Origin: Pholiota molesta
Lineage: Eukaryota > Basidiomycota > Agaricomycetes > Agaricales > Strophariaceae
Assembly: GCA_014925825.1 (NCBI GenBank)
Contig: JACGCK010000048.1
Span: forward strand, 1-64,000
Direction: 5' to 3'
Length of the DNA: 64,000 nt
The notes under the pieces are model-generated. The model ran no database searches, was not told the DNA's origin, and was given only the letters and a program-made list of their open reading frames with translations. Shown here piece by piece: positions 18,711 to 30,856 of the stretch (positions are counted from its first letter, which is position 1; each line of letters opens with the position of its first letter). A program made the position numbers and the translations under genes.

Positions 18711-21393
18711 TCAGAGGGTTTTCAACTCTTCCATGCGAACCCAAAGTCCGTCCTAGGTATAGAAAGTTCCATCAGTTCTGGTATTCAAGAAAAGTGAGGA
18801 GAAAATAGGAACTTACCTTAACATACATCGTAAGATTGGCCAAGGGATGTATCTTCTCCATCGCCTTAAGACCTTGACCACCAGCCCAATCTGCCGGAGG
18901 CCTTGCATTCACTTCATTGTCAAGAGAAAAGCTGGTAAAATGTTGTAGGAATCGAACAAGGAAGTAGGTCGCTTCATGATAGGCGAACTACGAGATATTC
19001 GGATAAGAATTTCTGAGACCAATGACGAAAGCGTTTTAATTACCTGTTGTCCTAAGCAGATTCTAGGTCCGCCGTTGAAAGGACAAAAAATAAAGGGATT
19101 CGGAATGAGATACTTGTGTAGCCTCTCATCTAAAAATCTGTCAGGATCAAATTCGAGAGCTAACGGAAAACATCTTGTTTTAGATTCTTACTTTCAGAAA
19201 AAGAATATCAAGAGCATACGCACCGTCAGGTCCCCACAGATCAGTCCTGCGTTGCATATTCATAATGCTATATACACAACTTTTTGAGAGACTCAGAGCT
19301 AAGAAGCTATCAAAGAGCAAACAGCGACGTACGAAACGTTTGCTGGAAGATAAATTGCTGTATGTCCTGGGCCAGCGGGGGGCAATACCACCGCTTTGTT
19401 CGTAGACCTAATTATCTATCTTAACAAGAATCACCTTGAGAAGGCGTCAATTATATCTCACCTACTATCAGCAGGGCTGTCGGCGAGGAGATTAGCTTGA
19501 CTGTGATTAGCACGAAGATACAAGACGTACACAGGAGGGTAAAGCCTCAGAACCTCTGACGCAGATTAATTTGTTATCAGCATTGGAATACGGAAGTGTG
19601 CTCTGGAAATTATACCATTGAGAAAAGCTCTCATGAATTTCATCTCTCGCATCTGCTCGTATGTTGGGCTTTCCGTCGGGCCTACTTTCGCGAAGATTTC
19701 TTCTCGCAGACGCCTTTCGATGTCAGGATGCTGCGTCAGCATGTAAAACGAATATGTGAGCAGTGCCCCGGTCTACAGACGATCGATGTGACCTTAGTAT
19801 CCAGGCAATGAAGGAGTGAGATATAGTTGGACTGACTGTATCTCGCCCAGCCACCAGAAGATTGACCAACTTTTAGGCGAGAGTCAACGTCTGTCAGAAC
19901 TGAAAAACGATGCGATGTATCTACCTCGTCTTTCAGAACGTCTGGATCCTGAGTGTGCCTAACCAGATGCGACAACAAGGTAGAATCTTCCTCAGCCTTC
20001 GAATCGGTCTCTCCAGAGAGTTCGTTTTCGCGCGCCCTCAACGCCTCGTTCATCAAAGGCTCTGCAAAGGCATCAATGATTATACGCAGAGGCTTGACCT
20101 CGTCCTTCCAGAACTCCCAAAGAGGCCACTCGGTGCCATAATTGGTACGAAAGAGCGAGCTGAGTTGTCCTTCAGCAAACGCCTTGACAAACCTCGTCGA
20201 TGGGTGAGCGTAGAATGAGCTCGGATTTTTTTCGACCTGCGAGGGAGGATAAGGGATGCCGGCCAGGAGGGATCCAACATTGTTCCCGAAGAGAAATTCG
20301 GTGGCCGAGTCGAGAGTGAAGCGTGATACAAGATCCTGATTGAATATATTAGTGGGAAATTGGTGTATAATATGTAGCTCAAGTCGTACCTGGAAATCCA
20401 CTGGGTGTCCTTCGGCCACACGCTGCTTTGCATTTCGGAGGGAGAGATCGCAGTTGCGATGGTAGATTTCGAAGTCACTGATGCGTTCGCGAGTGAAGAA
20501 AGGCCTCGTCATAGATCGATGGAATCTGCACGTTGTTAGTAAGATTGGGGTTGAATTCGAAGTCGTTTCTACTGACTTCCACATCTCGCCTATCCTTCCG
20601 CGCATTGCTTAGCTCCTGCTTGATTTGGACAGGATCCAGGGAGCGTACCATCGACATTAAAGATGCCTGTGCCGAGTAGCGATTGCAGTTGGCTGAAAAA
20701 TACAGGGCCTATAATATCGGTACTCAGTTGAGAGAGTTGCAGATGAGGTTAGGACGAGAGGTTTACCTTTTTCGAAAGATCCGAACTGGGTTGAGAGTAT
20801 TGCCTGCCACCAATTGCTATTGAGTTTTAGAATCTTAACACTATTTCACATGCATATCTACCTTGATATGTTCTGGTTCAAGGGTCACGAACTCATAGAC
20901 AGGAAAAAATCTCAAAATGGTCGAAAGAAAGCAAGTAGCTCACGACGCACCATTATTTGGTTTAACATTTCCAGCTGATACGCGTTCCCGTATTTCAAAG
21001 AGAATTGATGCAACACATCACCTTGAAAGATATGATAGAATGAATAGGAATGTACAGGAAGCCTGACGCGAGCTACGTACTTGGATATCCATGGCGGAGT
21101 GTCTCTGCAAACTTCGATACCGTGAAGATGGACCATTCCTGAACCACCGGTGGAATAACCGCCCCAAGAGAAGCAGCGACCTTCCTGCGCGTCAGTCTGT
21201 TGCAAACGACACCCCAAGTGATCCAAATTGGTCGTGAACAGATGGCCAACGCGACAATTAGCCACTGTGGGATGTCGAAGCCTAGCCAGCGGTACTCGCG
21301 CAGCAACGTTAGGGAGATGTAGACGAGTAGTGCAGGAATGAAGTAGGCCGGAAATGAGCCCAGGAGATAAATGATTCCAGGGGGGAGTTCCAT
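18711..21393 (-). CDS. Cytochrome P450, CYP63-type
   Basis: Membrane-anchored heme monooxygenase. I traced the exons from ATG 21393 to a TGA at 18711-18713 through many 45-90 bp introns and found no break. The N-terminus is [11 protein letters not shown] followed by two hydrophobic spans. Family landmarks in order are [36 protein letters not shown], the I-helix AGRDT, the ExxR segment [29 protein letters not shown] and the heme loop [12 protein letters not shown]. The protein ends in [10 protein letters not shown]. These match the CYP63 family known from white-rot fungi (alkane, alkylphenol and aromatic oxidation). The real substrate is unknown. It resembles the plus-strand P450 at 55756 exon for exon. 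Confidence 0.88.
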
Positions 21394-21837
21394 CCTTCGA
21401 ATATTGCGTTGAAAACCAAGTTGTGGGATGTGCTGAGAGTTGTGGTAACCATGTCTGTCTTGTGCAAGTCTTGTGTAAGTTGAGATGTCTCAACCGCCGC
21501 CAGCTCAGCGCTAAGCGCCTAATGGGCAACGTGAGAAATTTGACGATAGTCCGCAGATCCTCTCATCAGTTTTGCGCAAATATACATTGTATAATATGTC
21601 TTACTCAACTGTGCCGACTTCAGGATGTCCATGGGTATTTGAAACAACCAAAAAAAACAAATCTGCCTAATCAAGAATTGAAATTTTGCATATATATTAC
21701 AAATGATTTACGTTTTCTAAGGTCCTTTTCCTTCAAAGTTCTTACACTGTCCTCTCATGAAGTATATTACAGATGCCCTAAATGCCATAGCACCAGAAAG
21801 CGACCCTCGACCTCGACCTTCAGCAGCAGTTACCACA
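21394..21837. other. Intergenic, no gene recognised
   Basis: Lies between the start of the P450 and the stop of the next minus-strand gene. A promoter for the P450 is expected here; no motif is convincing. Confidence 0.4.
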
Positions 21838-23355
21838 TCATGCCCGATCTTTTCCCTTCTCCCCCTCCGCCACCTGTCCTCGACACGCAACATACGCAAA
21901 GGCAGCCTTCTCCTTAATCCTGCGCATCGCCTTGTCCATGCCCTCAAACGCACATTCGACCTCAATATCCATGAACAAGATATACTCCTCCAACAAGTTC
22001 TCCGACGCAACCAACGACGCAACCACTTCCGCTGCCCTCTTCGAGGCGGAAGCGAAGTCGAATTCGAGCTTGCACAAGGAAGGTGGGAGTGAGACGGCAG
22101 CGAAGAACCTCTCTAGTGGGATGGAGGAAGAGATTTTCAAGGAGTCGAGGTATGGGAGACGGAGGGGCAACCTCAAGTCATCCGTTCCGACCTGCGCTTC
22201 GGAGGCGCAGGTGCTGAGGGTGCCAAGCTCCAAGGCGTAGATCTCGTGCTTGGCGATGCGGCTGATGAGCAGCAACGCGTCGCCGATACTGAGCGCCGCG
22301 CACCCGATCCTCAGAATATGCAGGCTGTGCGGTACGAAGCGCGCCAGAATGGTAGGCAATACACGTGTATCTCCTGTCCAGGTGAGCGTCTTGAGGTGGG
22401 TTAACACGTCCACGCCGTCGCTATCCGTTTCATGAGGCGGACAAGTGGAACAAGGGCTGGAGCCGGTGTCGTCGCCAGGAAGCGGGAAAGAGTCGGGCAC
22501 GGTGATATGCACTTCCTCCAGGGTTCTGGCATACTTCCGCGCCCATTCCAGGACCCAAAGGAGGAAGCGCCCCACAAGCACCTCCCTATTGACTCCCCCT
22601 CCAGCCTCTTCCAAAACAGTAACCGACAGACTGCAAATCCGATCCTGGGCGTACCACGCATGATCGTACGGATCCGGCTGCACGTTGAGCGCTGCCTCAG
22701 CGGCGCTGCGCCTACCGAGAACGACATCGAACGCATGCAAATACGGATCGTGCGTCGCGGACGCCTCACCCAGGATACCCCTCAGGTCATTAGGCACAGA
22801 GCGGAAGAACACCTCACTGAAGCTCGGCGCGTGCGGTCGCGGCGTCTCAGGCGCCACAGCGCTCCCCGAGGCGCGGCCACCATCCACCTGAAAGAGCAGC
22901 AGCGGCGGGAGGAGGAACAGTGGTCGACGGTGATCGACCTCCTCGTCCAGAGTAAATTGATCTCGATCCGCGTCCTCGGATGGGGTCCTGCACCCCGAAG
23001 AACCGGCGGTGCAGAATGAGAGCTCGGAGCCGCTGTCGGAGGAGTCGTCCGCTTCCGGGTCGCTCAAGTGGGGGTCCTCAGCGCCAGCATCCGCTACGTA
23101 GGTTGTGGTGTCGTGGGCGGCGCGTTCGTCTATATGCAAAGGAGAGATGGGGGGATCAGAGTGGTCGAAGCCTAGCCCATACGCAAGGGAAAGCCTTGGC
23201 TGCAATGATGAGGCGGTGAAAGGGGAAGCGGTGACATCTTTGCGTGTCGAGGATGGGATGGGGGAAGTTAGGCTGCGGTGGGGAAGGCGTTTATTGTCGA
23301 TGTTTTCGGATAGGGTGCTAGTCTTTGTTGGGAGAGAGGTCGCTTTTGATTTCAA
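21838..23355 (-). CDS. Hypothetical protein, diverged leucine-rich region
   Basis: Single-exon frame of 505 codons, not recognised as a known family. The first ~150 residues are Ser/Thr/Asp-rich and probably disordered. Residues about 180-505 contain regularly spaced leucines and beta-strand-like segments (VDVLTHLKTLTWTGDTRVLPTI, LHILRIGCAALS, LYLDSLKIS-like), reminiscent of the repeat part of basidiomycete F-box proteins. I see no F-box at the N-terminus and no signal peptide or membrane segment. Codon use is GC-rich and regular, which supports a real gene. Confidence 0.65.
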   Translation of the reverse strand: MKSKATSLPTKTSTLSENIDNKRLPHRSLTSPIPSSTRKDVTASPFTASSLQPRLSLAYGLGFDHSDPPISPLHIDERAAHDTTTYVADAGAEDPHLSDPEADDSSDSGSELSFCTAGSSGCRTPSEDADRDQFTLDEEVDHRRPLFLLPPLLLFQVDGGRASGSAVAPETPRPHAPSFSEVFFRSVPNDLRGILGEASATHDPYLHAFDVVLGRRSAAEAALNVQPDPYDHAWYAQDRICSLSVTVLEEAGGGVNREVLVGRFLLWVLEWARKYARTLEEVHITVPDSFPLPGDDTGSSPCSTCPPHETDSDGVDVLTHLKTLTWTGDTRVLPTILARFVPHSLHILRIGCAALSIGDALLLISRIAKHEIYALELGTLSTCASEAQVGTDDLRLPLRLPYLDSLKISSSIPLERFFAAVSLPPSLCKLEFDFASASKRAAEVVASLVASENLLEEYILFMDIEVECAFEGMDKAMRRIKEKAAFAYVACRGQVAEGEKGKDRA

Positions 23356-24242
23356 CGGGAGGACCGGCCAACCACGGATATGATGTGAACGAGAGTGGAT
23401 GTTTTGAGCGGTTATAGCCTATCAAAGGGACCATGCGTGAATAATCAGAAAGCACAAAAAAGAGAACGCCACAGTACCATTTTTCAACTTCGAGCTGCGA
23501 AAATGGGGTTAAGTATAATAGTATAAGGTATAAGTCAAGCTATATGCTTGCTGGCTGTAGAATCACAACTAATAATGAAGAGAACAAGCAAAGGAAAATA
23601 AGAGAAAATCAGATCAGATCACGAAGCAGGAAAGGGAGCAGTCTATGTTGGTGTATACAGCCTTCAGTGTCACAGCTTATAAGACTCGAATAGCAATTGT
23701 GCTCAAAATAGGCAATCTGTGGGTCCCCGAAGCCGAGCTCCTAGTAGTCTCCTTTGCAGACCCCTTAGTGATGAACAGTCGATCACTGCTCCTAGCCAAC
23801 CGTTCGAGGAGTGCGCGCTGACCGGTGGAGTACAAGGACAATAACGTTGTCGAACCTGACCGACGCGGTGGGAATGCCACTGCAGGAGCGCGTTGCTCGC
23901 ATGTGTACGTATGCGTACGTACTGTCATCCATCACTGTCAGGTTATCTTTGACACTTGACGGTTACTTGCGTTGGGAGATTTCGTCAAGAGACGCCTTGT
24001 TTTATTGTGTCGTCGCTGGGGCAGCGTTGGAAAGTACAATAAATGAACTGCACCTGGGAGTGTTGTTGATCCGCCCACAGGACCAAACTTGTGTGCGAAC
24101 TCTGTCGGATCCTCGATCATATTCTTGCGGTGGTTTGGGTATCAATAGAGGATTCCTGCTCACCAAATAGAATGAACACAGTGTAGGGGAACTGCTCTTT
24201 GGTTTGCAAGATTGAGTTTATTGCTTGACGAGTAAACACAAG
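23356..24242. other. Intergenic, no gene recognised
   Basis: About 890 bp, AT-rich at 23400-23640. Short overlapping open frames at 23680-24180 match nothing I know and are not supported as genes. Confidence 0.45.
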
Positions 24243-25018
24243 TTAAGACATGACACTCTTCATCGCAACAGAACTTGTCACGATTTTATCGATAATTGCA
24301 TGTTCCTTCTTGGAATCTTTAGCTACCTCCTTTATCGCCACCTCGCCATTCAGTTTGTGGTACTGTAAACAAATTTAGATCTACAGGGAAGCAACCGGCA
24401 AAGGAAGAAAGCTCACTTTTTTAATTGACACCCAATCGGTTACATATTCCAGCTCTGGGAACGGCGAAAGTTTCCCCACAACTACGGCCTCCATTTTCTG
24501 CAGAATAGCCTCTGGTGTGAGGTCTGGAGAATCGACGCGCACAACGATAACATCCGTATTAGTCTCCGAAACGCCATACCTGCGAATGGCTTCCGTAATC
24601 TAATATATTCGTCAGCACAAGACACGATGTAGGCCACAACACGACGGTACTCGCATTGTGCGTCGGGTTCAGGTTGTACAGGATCTCCGAATGAACCGTC
24701 CTTGTTCTGAGCGCGCCCTGTGACGCGGCGAGGAGTGCCTGGTACACCGCGGTCTCTAGATGAAGCTTGCTGGTGATCTGCCACGGATCTCAGAAACGTT
24801 CGTTCGCGCAGTCCAAGGAGGAGGGGTCAACGGACAAGACGCGCATCGATGAATGCAAAATTGACGGCTTCCCGCTCGGCGTCGCCAGCCTCTCCCTCCG
24901 CTGTCGCTGCGGCGATGATGCGCGCTTTGACGGCCCCGGCGTTGGTCACATTCCTGAAGAGCGCGATGGAGACCTGGGATAGCTGGGCATCGAACTGGGG
25001 ATAATGCAGGGATTCCAT
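24243..25018 (-). CDS. CGI121: KEOPS/EKC complex subunit Cgi121
   Basis: Subunit of the complex that makes the t6A modification on ANN-decoding tRNAs; Cgi121 (TPRKB in animals) binds the kinase Bud32 and the tRNA. Exons on the minus strand are 25018-24836, 24777-24655, 24599-24417 and 24362-24243, giving 202 residues, a little longer than yeast Cgi121 (181). Family signatures are ALFRNVTNAG, NFAFIDARLITSKLHLETAVYQALLA, HSEILYNLNPTHNITEAIRRYGVSE and VIVVRVD. The second intron appears to use a GC donor (AAT|GCGAGT). All junctions keep frame. It is divergent from RPN10 with only 223 bp between the start codons. Confidence 0.88.
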
Positions 25019-25241
25019 TGTGAACGTAAGAGGACAAGCTGCGCGGCGATGGATGGACGGAGAAACGGAGGACGACGCCCTCTGTTCCAAACACGGCGCA
25101 ACAGTGGAGCTGACGCGTCTCCGCCACTGCACGCGCCAATATCCTCCCTTCCCTCACCCCATACCCACGGGCCACCACCGACGAGCACCAGCTCACCCCC
25201 ATACCCCACCGTAGCCACCACCACCCCACGACGAGCCCACG
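25019..25241. promoter_or_regulatory. Short bidirectional promoter region, CGI121 / RPN10
   Basis: 223 bp separate the divergent start codons. The segment is GC-rich, lacks a TATA box, contains one ACGCGT and two GCCACCACC blocks on the plus strand. The latter partly resemble the fungal proteasome control element core (GCCACC) but do not match the full 9-mer, so I do not call it. Confidence 0.5.
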
Positions 25242-26568
25242 ATGCCGCTGGAAGCGACGATGGTGATCATCGACAACTCGGAGTACATGCGCAACGGCGA
25301 CTACCAGCCCACACGGTTCGATGCGCAGGCCGATGCAGTGAACGTCATCTTCCAGACGAAGATCGACTCGAACCCAGAGAACACAGTTGGGATCATGACG
25401 ATGGCGGGGAAGAGGTGCGTGCTCAGAAACGGGTGGAAACCATACCGATCGACTAACACACTTGCTTACTACTTGACCTGGATCGCATTCACAATCGTCC
25501 TCTCTGTGCACTTGAATCGACAGCCCTGAAGTGCTCGTAACGCACACTAAAGACCTCGGCCAAATACTCGGCGGCGTGCACACCGCGTCCGCCAAAATTG
25601 GCGGCGAGATCGACATCCCCACCGCGCTCGCCGTCGCGCAGCTCGCCCTGAAACACCGCGAGAACAAGAACCTGCGCCAGCGGATCATCGTGTTCGTCGG
25701 GTCGCCGCCGGGCGAGGGCGAGGACCGCGACGAGAAGGCGATGGTCAAGCTCGCGAAGAAGCTGAAGAAGAACAACGTCGCCGTCGACTTCATCGCGTTT
25801 GGCGACGGCATTGAGGAAGGCGACGGCGAGCGCGTGCTTAAAGCGTTCATAGACAACATTAACAGCGGGGACAACTCGTGCGTCTCCCATCTCTTCCTCT
25901 TAATTCCCCACATTCTATACTGACCCTCATATTACAACCACAGACATCTCCTAACCGTCCAACCCGGCGCGCACCTCCTCTCCGACGCCCTCATCGCCTC
26001 CCCCATCCTCTCCGCCGACCGCTCCGCCAGCATCCCCACCGAATTCGGCGGCACAGGCGGCGCCGAAGCGCCCGCGGCCGGCGGGCCAAGTGCAGCGAAC
26101 GACTTCGAGTTCGGCGTCGACCCCAGCCTCGACCCCGAGCTGGCGATGGCGCTGCGCATGTCGATGCAAGAGGCGCAGGCGCGCGAGGCGGCGGAGACCG
26201 CGCGGGCCGCCGCTGCCGGTCCAGCCGCGGCGGCCGGGGCTGCGACCGCCGGGGTCGCTGTCGCTGCTGCGTCCGCGGTGGCGGTGGTGAGTCAGGATAG
26301 TGGAGACGCTATGGACGATGAGGAAGAGCGGCTGTTGCAGGAGGCGCTGGCGTTGTCGAAGGATCAGGCGGGTGGGGGCGCGGAAGATGAAGAGGATGGC
26401 GATGGTGATGTGGAAATGGAAGAGGAGGAAGAGGAGGACGATGAAGAAGAGGATGAGGACGAGGAGGAAGATGAGGAAGATGAGGACGCGGCGATTGAGA
26501 GGGCGATCCAGATGAGCATGCAGACGCAGAAAGAAGAAGAGAGTAAGGGGAGTGCAAAGAAAAAGTGA
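25242..26568 (+). CDS. RPN10: 26S proteasome regulatory subunit Rpn10
   Basis: Ubiquitin receptor of the 19S regulatory particle. Exons 25242-25414, 25524-25877 and 25944-26568 give 383 residues with GT-AG junctions that keep frame. The N-terminal von Willebrand A domain starts [20 protein letters not shown] and includes [20 protein letters not shown] and RIIVFVGSP. The C-terminal half carries ubiquitin-interacting motifs: [28 protein letters not shown] and an acidic stretch followed by [12 protein letters not shown] near-uninterrupted Glu/Asp tract of about 35 residues lies before the last motif. The tail is Lys-rich. Confidence 0.93.
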
Positions 26569-26665
26569 AATGGGACTTCCAAAAATCTTAAGTCCCGATG
26601 TTCGTAGATAACAGATGTACCTTTTTCTCGTTCCGGTTCTCATTCCTGCTCATGTTGTGACATAA

Positions 26666-29128
26666 CTAATTCTTTGCATATACAATCCCAATTTCCGTGC
26701 GTGCCGGTTGTCGACACAATGTCCACTGCAGATCTGAAATTGGTTCGAGTCGAAGCTTTCTAAATATCTGAGTTACTGCTACGTATCGCATAAATCCTGC
26801 ATTTAATGTCGTTACCAGACTCAACAAAAGCAATAATAGTGGAGTATACATCAGGTGGTTAGAAATGTGAAATGACTTCGGATTAGAAATGTGAGATGAC
26901 TTCGGATTTGTTACGACTGCTATCATTTCAATTAAGCTCTTCTCTGTGAATTCGACTAATACAAGCCAAAAGGTCGAGAGCATTGCCCACACCCTTCCTC
27001 TCATAGCTGTCAAGCACCATCCAGTGCGCTGCAATTCCCACCGCAAACACGTCCAGGACATGATGGTATGCCTGACCATCATCATCAAAATTCTATCATA
27101 ATATAGGATCAATATACACTGTGCAGCACAAATATCCACAGTAGGACAGCGCACCAATTGTTTCAAATAATCCAGAATTTTGACCACACACACTACAAAA
27201 CCAAATGTGAAGCTATTTTCATGAAATTTGTAATTGAAGGTCATAAATGACCGCTGAAGTCGATCTGATGCCTTGGCCCCACTGGCAAGGAGGTCCCTAA
27301 TTGCAAATAAACGATAAGATTCTTGCCATATTAGGATATCCAAATCCTGGGCATGTGAGATTGGATCCAATATTGGGGGCACCCTGTTAAGGGCCATATT
27401 CAATATCTTTGGGATATATTCTTTGATATCAATATGATATTTCTCGGAGCGAGTTTTGTCCAGGAGGAAGTCAGGAAGTGATGCATGAAGGAAGCTTATC
27501 TCATCATTGAATGCAGGGGATTGTATTTGATAACCGCTGCCAAATCAGCAAGGCAGACTTCTATTCCACCCTCTTCAAGCTGAAAAGCTCCCTCAATCAG
27601 ATTGATATCAGAGGACTTGGTTATCAACAGGTATGCCAGAATGTCGAGCACCTTGTCGAGTGCCTCAACCTGCGAGAAGATGTGTTGATAGAGTGCATCC
27701 AAATGCGCAAATGGATTTTGGGAAGATGGATCTCGCGAGCGGATTCCAGCAATAATCTCAAGTAGATGAGCCGGATTACCACGAGGCGATGATACATAGT
27801 TGATAACGACAGACGCATAGATAAATTGACCGGAGGACTTGGCTACAATCTCCTCGACCATTGACACCGGGGGCCAAATGGTGGGGAGGAGGTGCCGACG
27901 TAGATGCATGTCTGTAATATCCAGGAATTTGTCGGTGAGGAAACGCCGAATGTCATCTGATGTTTGTTCAATATCCGAATTATCGAGTGGGAGTATCAGG
28001 ACAAGATCTGAAATTTGCTTGCGTATGAATGCTGCTTCTATCTGAGGTTCACGACGGCTCGCGACGAGAAATACGACAGGGATTTTCCTGGAGCGGAAAA
28101 TGGTGCCAAGCAGTTTGATAAGATCGGACTGATGAGCGCGTTCAGTACATTCATCCAGGCCATCGATCAAGATGATAAAAAATCGCTGAAATCGCTCCTG
28201 AAGCCGAAGAAGAGGTTGGATGATGAGTCTCTCGAGCTGAGATTTCAGCGATTGATCGAAAATGAGTGGATTGCTCTCAATAATCCCCAATATTTCCTCC
28301 TTAACCTGCGGAATATTCTGAATGAGCTGATAGACGAGTGTCGCAATTAAAGAAGCCATGGAATTCCGAGAAGCATCCGTCCGAAAAAAGAAGAAGCTGG
28401 CGAGCGGGATATGCGCCTGCTCACAAAGCTCTGCGATAGATTGTATGATCGCAGATTTCCCCGCGCCTGCGGCACCATGCATCCACATAATCCACGTTTG
28501 GCGAACGACAAAGTCCAATACGATCCAGTCGTAGATCTGCTTCTGGATCGCTACACGTGTATCCGGGTGACACCTAGGAGGGTCCACGCGCTGGGCAGAG
28601 TTGTGGAACGCGGAGGGTGCAACACGCTTTTGCAAAAGCTCCAGCCCAGCTGAAATAACAACGCTTTGGTCAATACACGATTTCATTTCCTTTTCAGGTC
28701 ACATACGTCTTATCCGGCCGCTTGTGTTGTTGAATACGTTGACTGTGCCTTCCCCAAACAAAATGCCAGTATTTTTTATATCCTCAAATCTCATCGATTC
28801 CGGTACAGCATTGCCTGTTGACGGCTGTCCTAATACTATCAACAATTCTCTATAGACCGAGTTGATTGCTGGACTCACCCCGATGTTCACTGACTCCACA
28901 GTTTCTCGACCTCGCTCCGTATGATCACCGACTCCGAGTACATGGCCAGGACTGGTAGACGAAGTATTCTACAATCTCTGCGTGTCAGTGGATGTCTTTC
29001 TATTCCTGTATTTTTCGACTCACAGTAGCTTCATTTGCTGACGCTAACGTAGCGGGTTGTTCCCTCTGTGATAATTTCTTGCTGAACAACGACTTCGACT
29101 TCTCGAGGAGAACCTTTTTGAAGCCCAT
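26666..29128 (-). pseudogene. NACHT-domain NTPase gene, frameshifted
   Basis: Fungal STAND-type NTPase of the heterokaryon-incompatibility/innate-immunity class. The start ATG at 29126-29128 opens MGFKKVLLEK, typical of Agaricomycete NACHT proteins. Two introns lead into the domain: RVAPSAFHNSAQR..PPRCHPDTR, Walker A GAAGAGKSAI and Walker B IILIDGLDEC, then the winged-helix-like region. At about 27500 the frame ends (PLHSMMR stop), but the next frame continues the family sequence at once (NDEISFLHASLPDFLLD), with no room for an intron. That is a one-base loss or an assembly error. C-terminal effector or repeat domains are not recognisable. The AT-rich element at 29227 lies ~100 bp upstream of the start. 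Confidence 0.75.
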
Positions 29129-29226
29129 GGAACATGCGTGGTGAATGGTGGGAGGCAAAGGTTGCAAAACCCACGTTGCTGCAGTGCTGTGTTCTTTTGT
29201 GCCATGAGGCTGTACTGCCCGTAACC

Positions 29227-30845
29227 AGGTAGACTTCGTTTAAACCTCGTCTTACCCATAGAATTTTGTTTGAACGTGTTAAAAAAACAATGTTTAAATA
29301 TAAATTTTCTTTAATCAGAGTCTCTTGCTGTTGATACCGTTTAACCCGTTTGAACCTGTCCAAACCAATAAATCATGTTCAAACCAATAAATCATGTTCA
29401 AACGAAAAAGGCTTGTTTAAACAAATTATATATTCAAGTATTCAATTTAAATACATAGCTTAATACTAATGTAAATCTACAAATATTCTAACAGACCTAC
29501 TTCCTTGTTCACCCCCGCATCGTGTCGGCTTTCGTGCTTGCTATTGTGTCTGCTGTCCGGCGGCGCACCTCTCCTTCCATGTCAATGCCGCGGAAGGACG
29601 CAGGTGCTGATGCACGGGCTGGTTGTCGTGTTCATTGGGCCGTAGTTTTCCCCGGTGCCAGCGGGAGACAACGGCGAGTGGGATGGCGAAGCCGCGGCGA
29701 TGGCAAATGGGCATGGCGGTGGTGAATGGGTATGGTGACAGCAGAGAAGATTAGGGGGAGGTGAGGAAGGCGTGCTCGTCGTCGCGCTCGGCAGGGGGCA
29801 TGGAGCTGGAAGGCGGAGGAGGGTGTCAGATGGGGGCTCGTTGAAACGGCGGGCCACGCACCTTTGGGATCTCCCTCTCGTCGGGTCTTCCCTCAATCCT
29901 TCATCCCCTGGCATTCATCACTATGGGGGGCGGATCTTGACGGGCGTATGCGAGTGGCGAGGGCTGGGCGCCGAAGTGGCGGTGGAGGAGCTAGTGGTAG
30001 GACGACAGAACGCTGAAGTTCAATGTTGATTGTTCGGACCAGGTTCGGACGCAAAGCTTCACCAACACCCTACTTCACCTCTGCCTCCATACCCGCCCAG
30101 CTGCTCTCGTCAACGACCGCAACATCTGTGCTCGACAACGACACCCGCGCTCGATATCGAAGGAATGGCCCTAAGGGAGTTGGATAAGGCAGGGAAGACC
30201 CGGACAGTGGAAAATCTGCCATGTACGTCACTGCCCTCTGCCCTTTGTCCCCAACTGACCTATTCCCCCTCCTTTTCCTATCATAAAGCAAGTATGATGC
30301 CAAGCACGACGAGAGCAACGGGGTCTGTAGGGGTGAGGCTTGAGCCACCCATTCTGATGCTCGCTTCCGTGGGCATCTCAGTGGGTGGTGTGAGCACAAT
30401 GGAGATGACGACGACGGCGACGAGCGCAGGGCACCCAGGTGCGTAGGGGTGCAGCCATGACAACCTCGGTGAACACGACCTGTTTAAACAAAGTTCTCCG
30501 TTTGAACGAAGTTTGTTAAACGGAGAACTTTGTTTAAACAATGTTGTTCAAACGAAGTTTTGTTGAAACAAACTTTGTTTAAACAACAATTTAAACAAAG
30601 TTCGTTCGTTTAAACAAGTTCGTTCAATCTTGATTGTTTGAACCATAGTAGACTTGATTAAACAAATGTAGATAATATAATATATTGTGTGATTGAACAA
30701 CCATTAATCACGTTCAAACACAAGTGTTCAATCAAGTGGTAAAGAACTTCGTTTAATCAAGTCCTTGTCTGTTTAACAAAGCGACGTTCAAACATGGTTC
30801 AAACGAAATTCTATGGGTAAGGCGAGGTTTAAACAAAGTCTACCT
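29227..30845. mobile_element. AT-rich element with inverted ends and subterminal GTTTAAAC-type motifs
   Basis: The ends are inverted copies of ~50 bp: AGGTAGACTTCGTTTAAACC at 29227 versus the reverse complement of 30796-30845, both with CTTACCCATAGAAT. The outer 250-350 bp on each side are AT-rich and densely packed with variants of GTTTAAACAA and GTTCAAAC, particularly at 30480-30820. The ~970 bp core (about 29510-30475) is GC-rich and codes for nothing I recognise. Dense subterminal repeats are typical of sites bound by hAT- or KDZ-like transposases. No target duplication is clear, so the class is open. Confidence 0.6.
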
Positions 30846-30856
30846 AGTTTCATGTA

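Noticed and set aside
25019..25241. Proteasome control element in the RPN10 promoter
   Set aside because: Only a partial match (GCCACCACC); the full 9-mer is not present.
26309..26582. Minus-strand Ser/Pro-rich frames
   Set aside because: Reverse complement of the Rpn10 acidic tract.
29500..30480. Coding gene inside the AT-rich element core
   Set aside because: Several short frames on both strands, none with family motifs or consistent splice sites.
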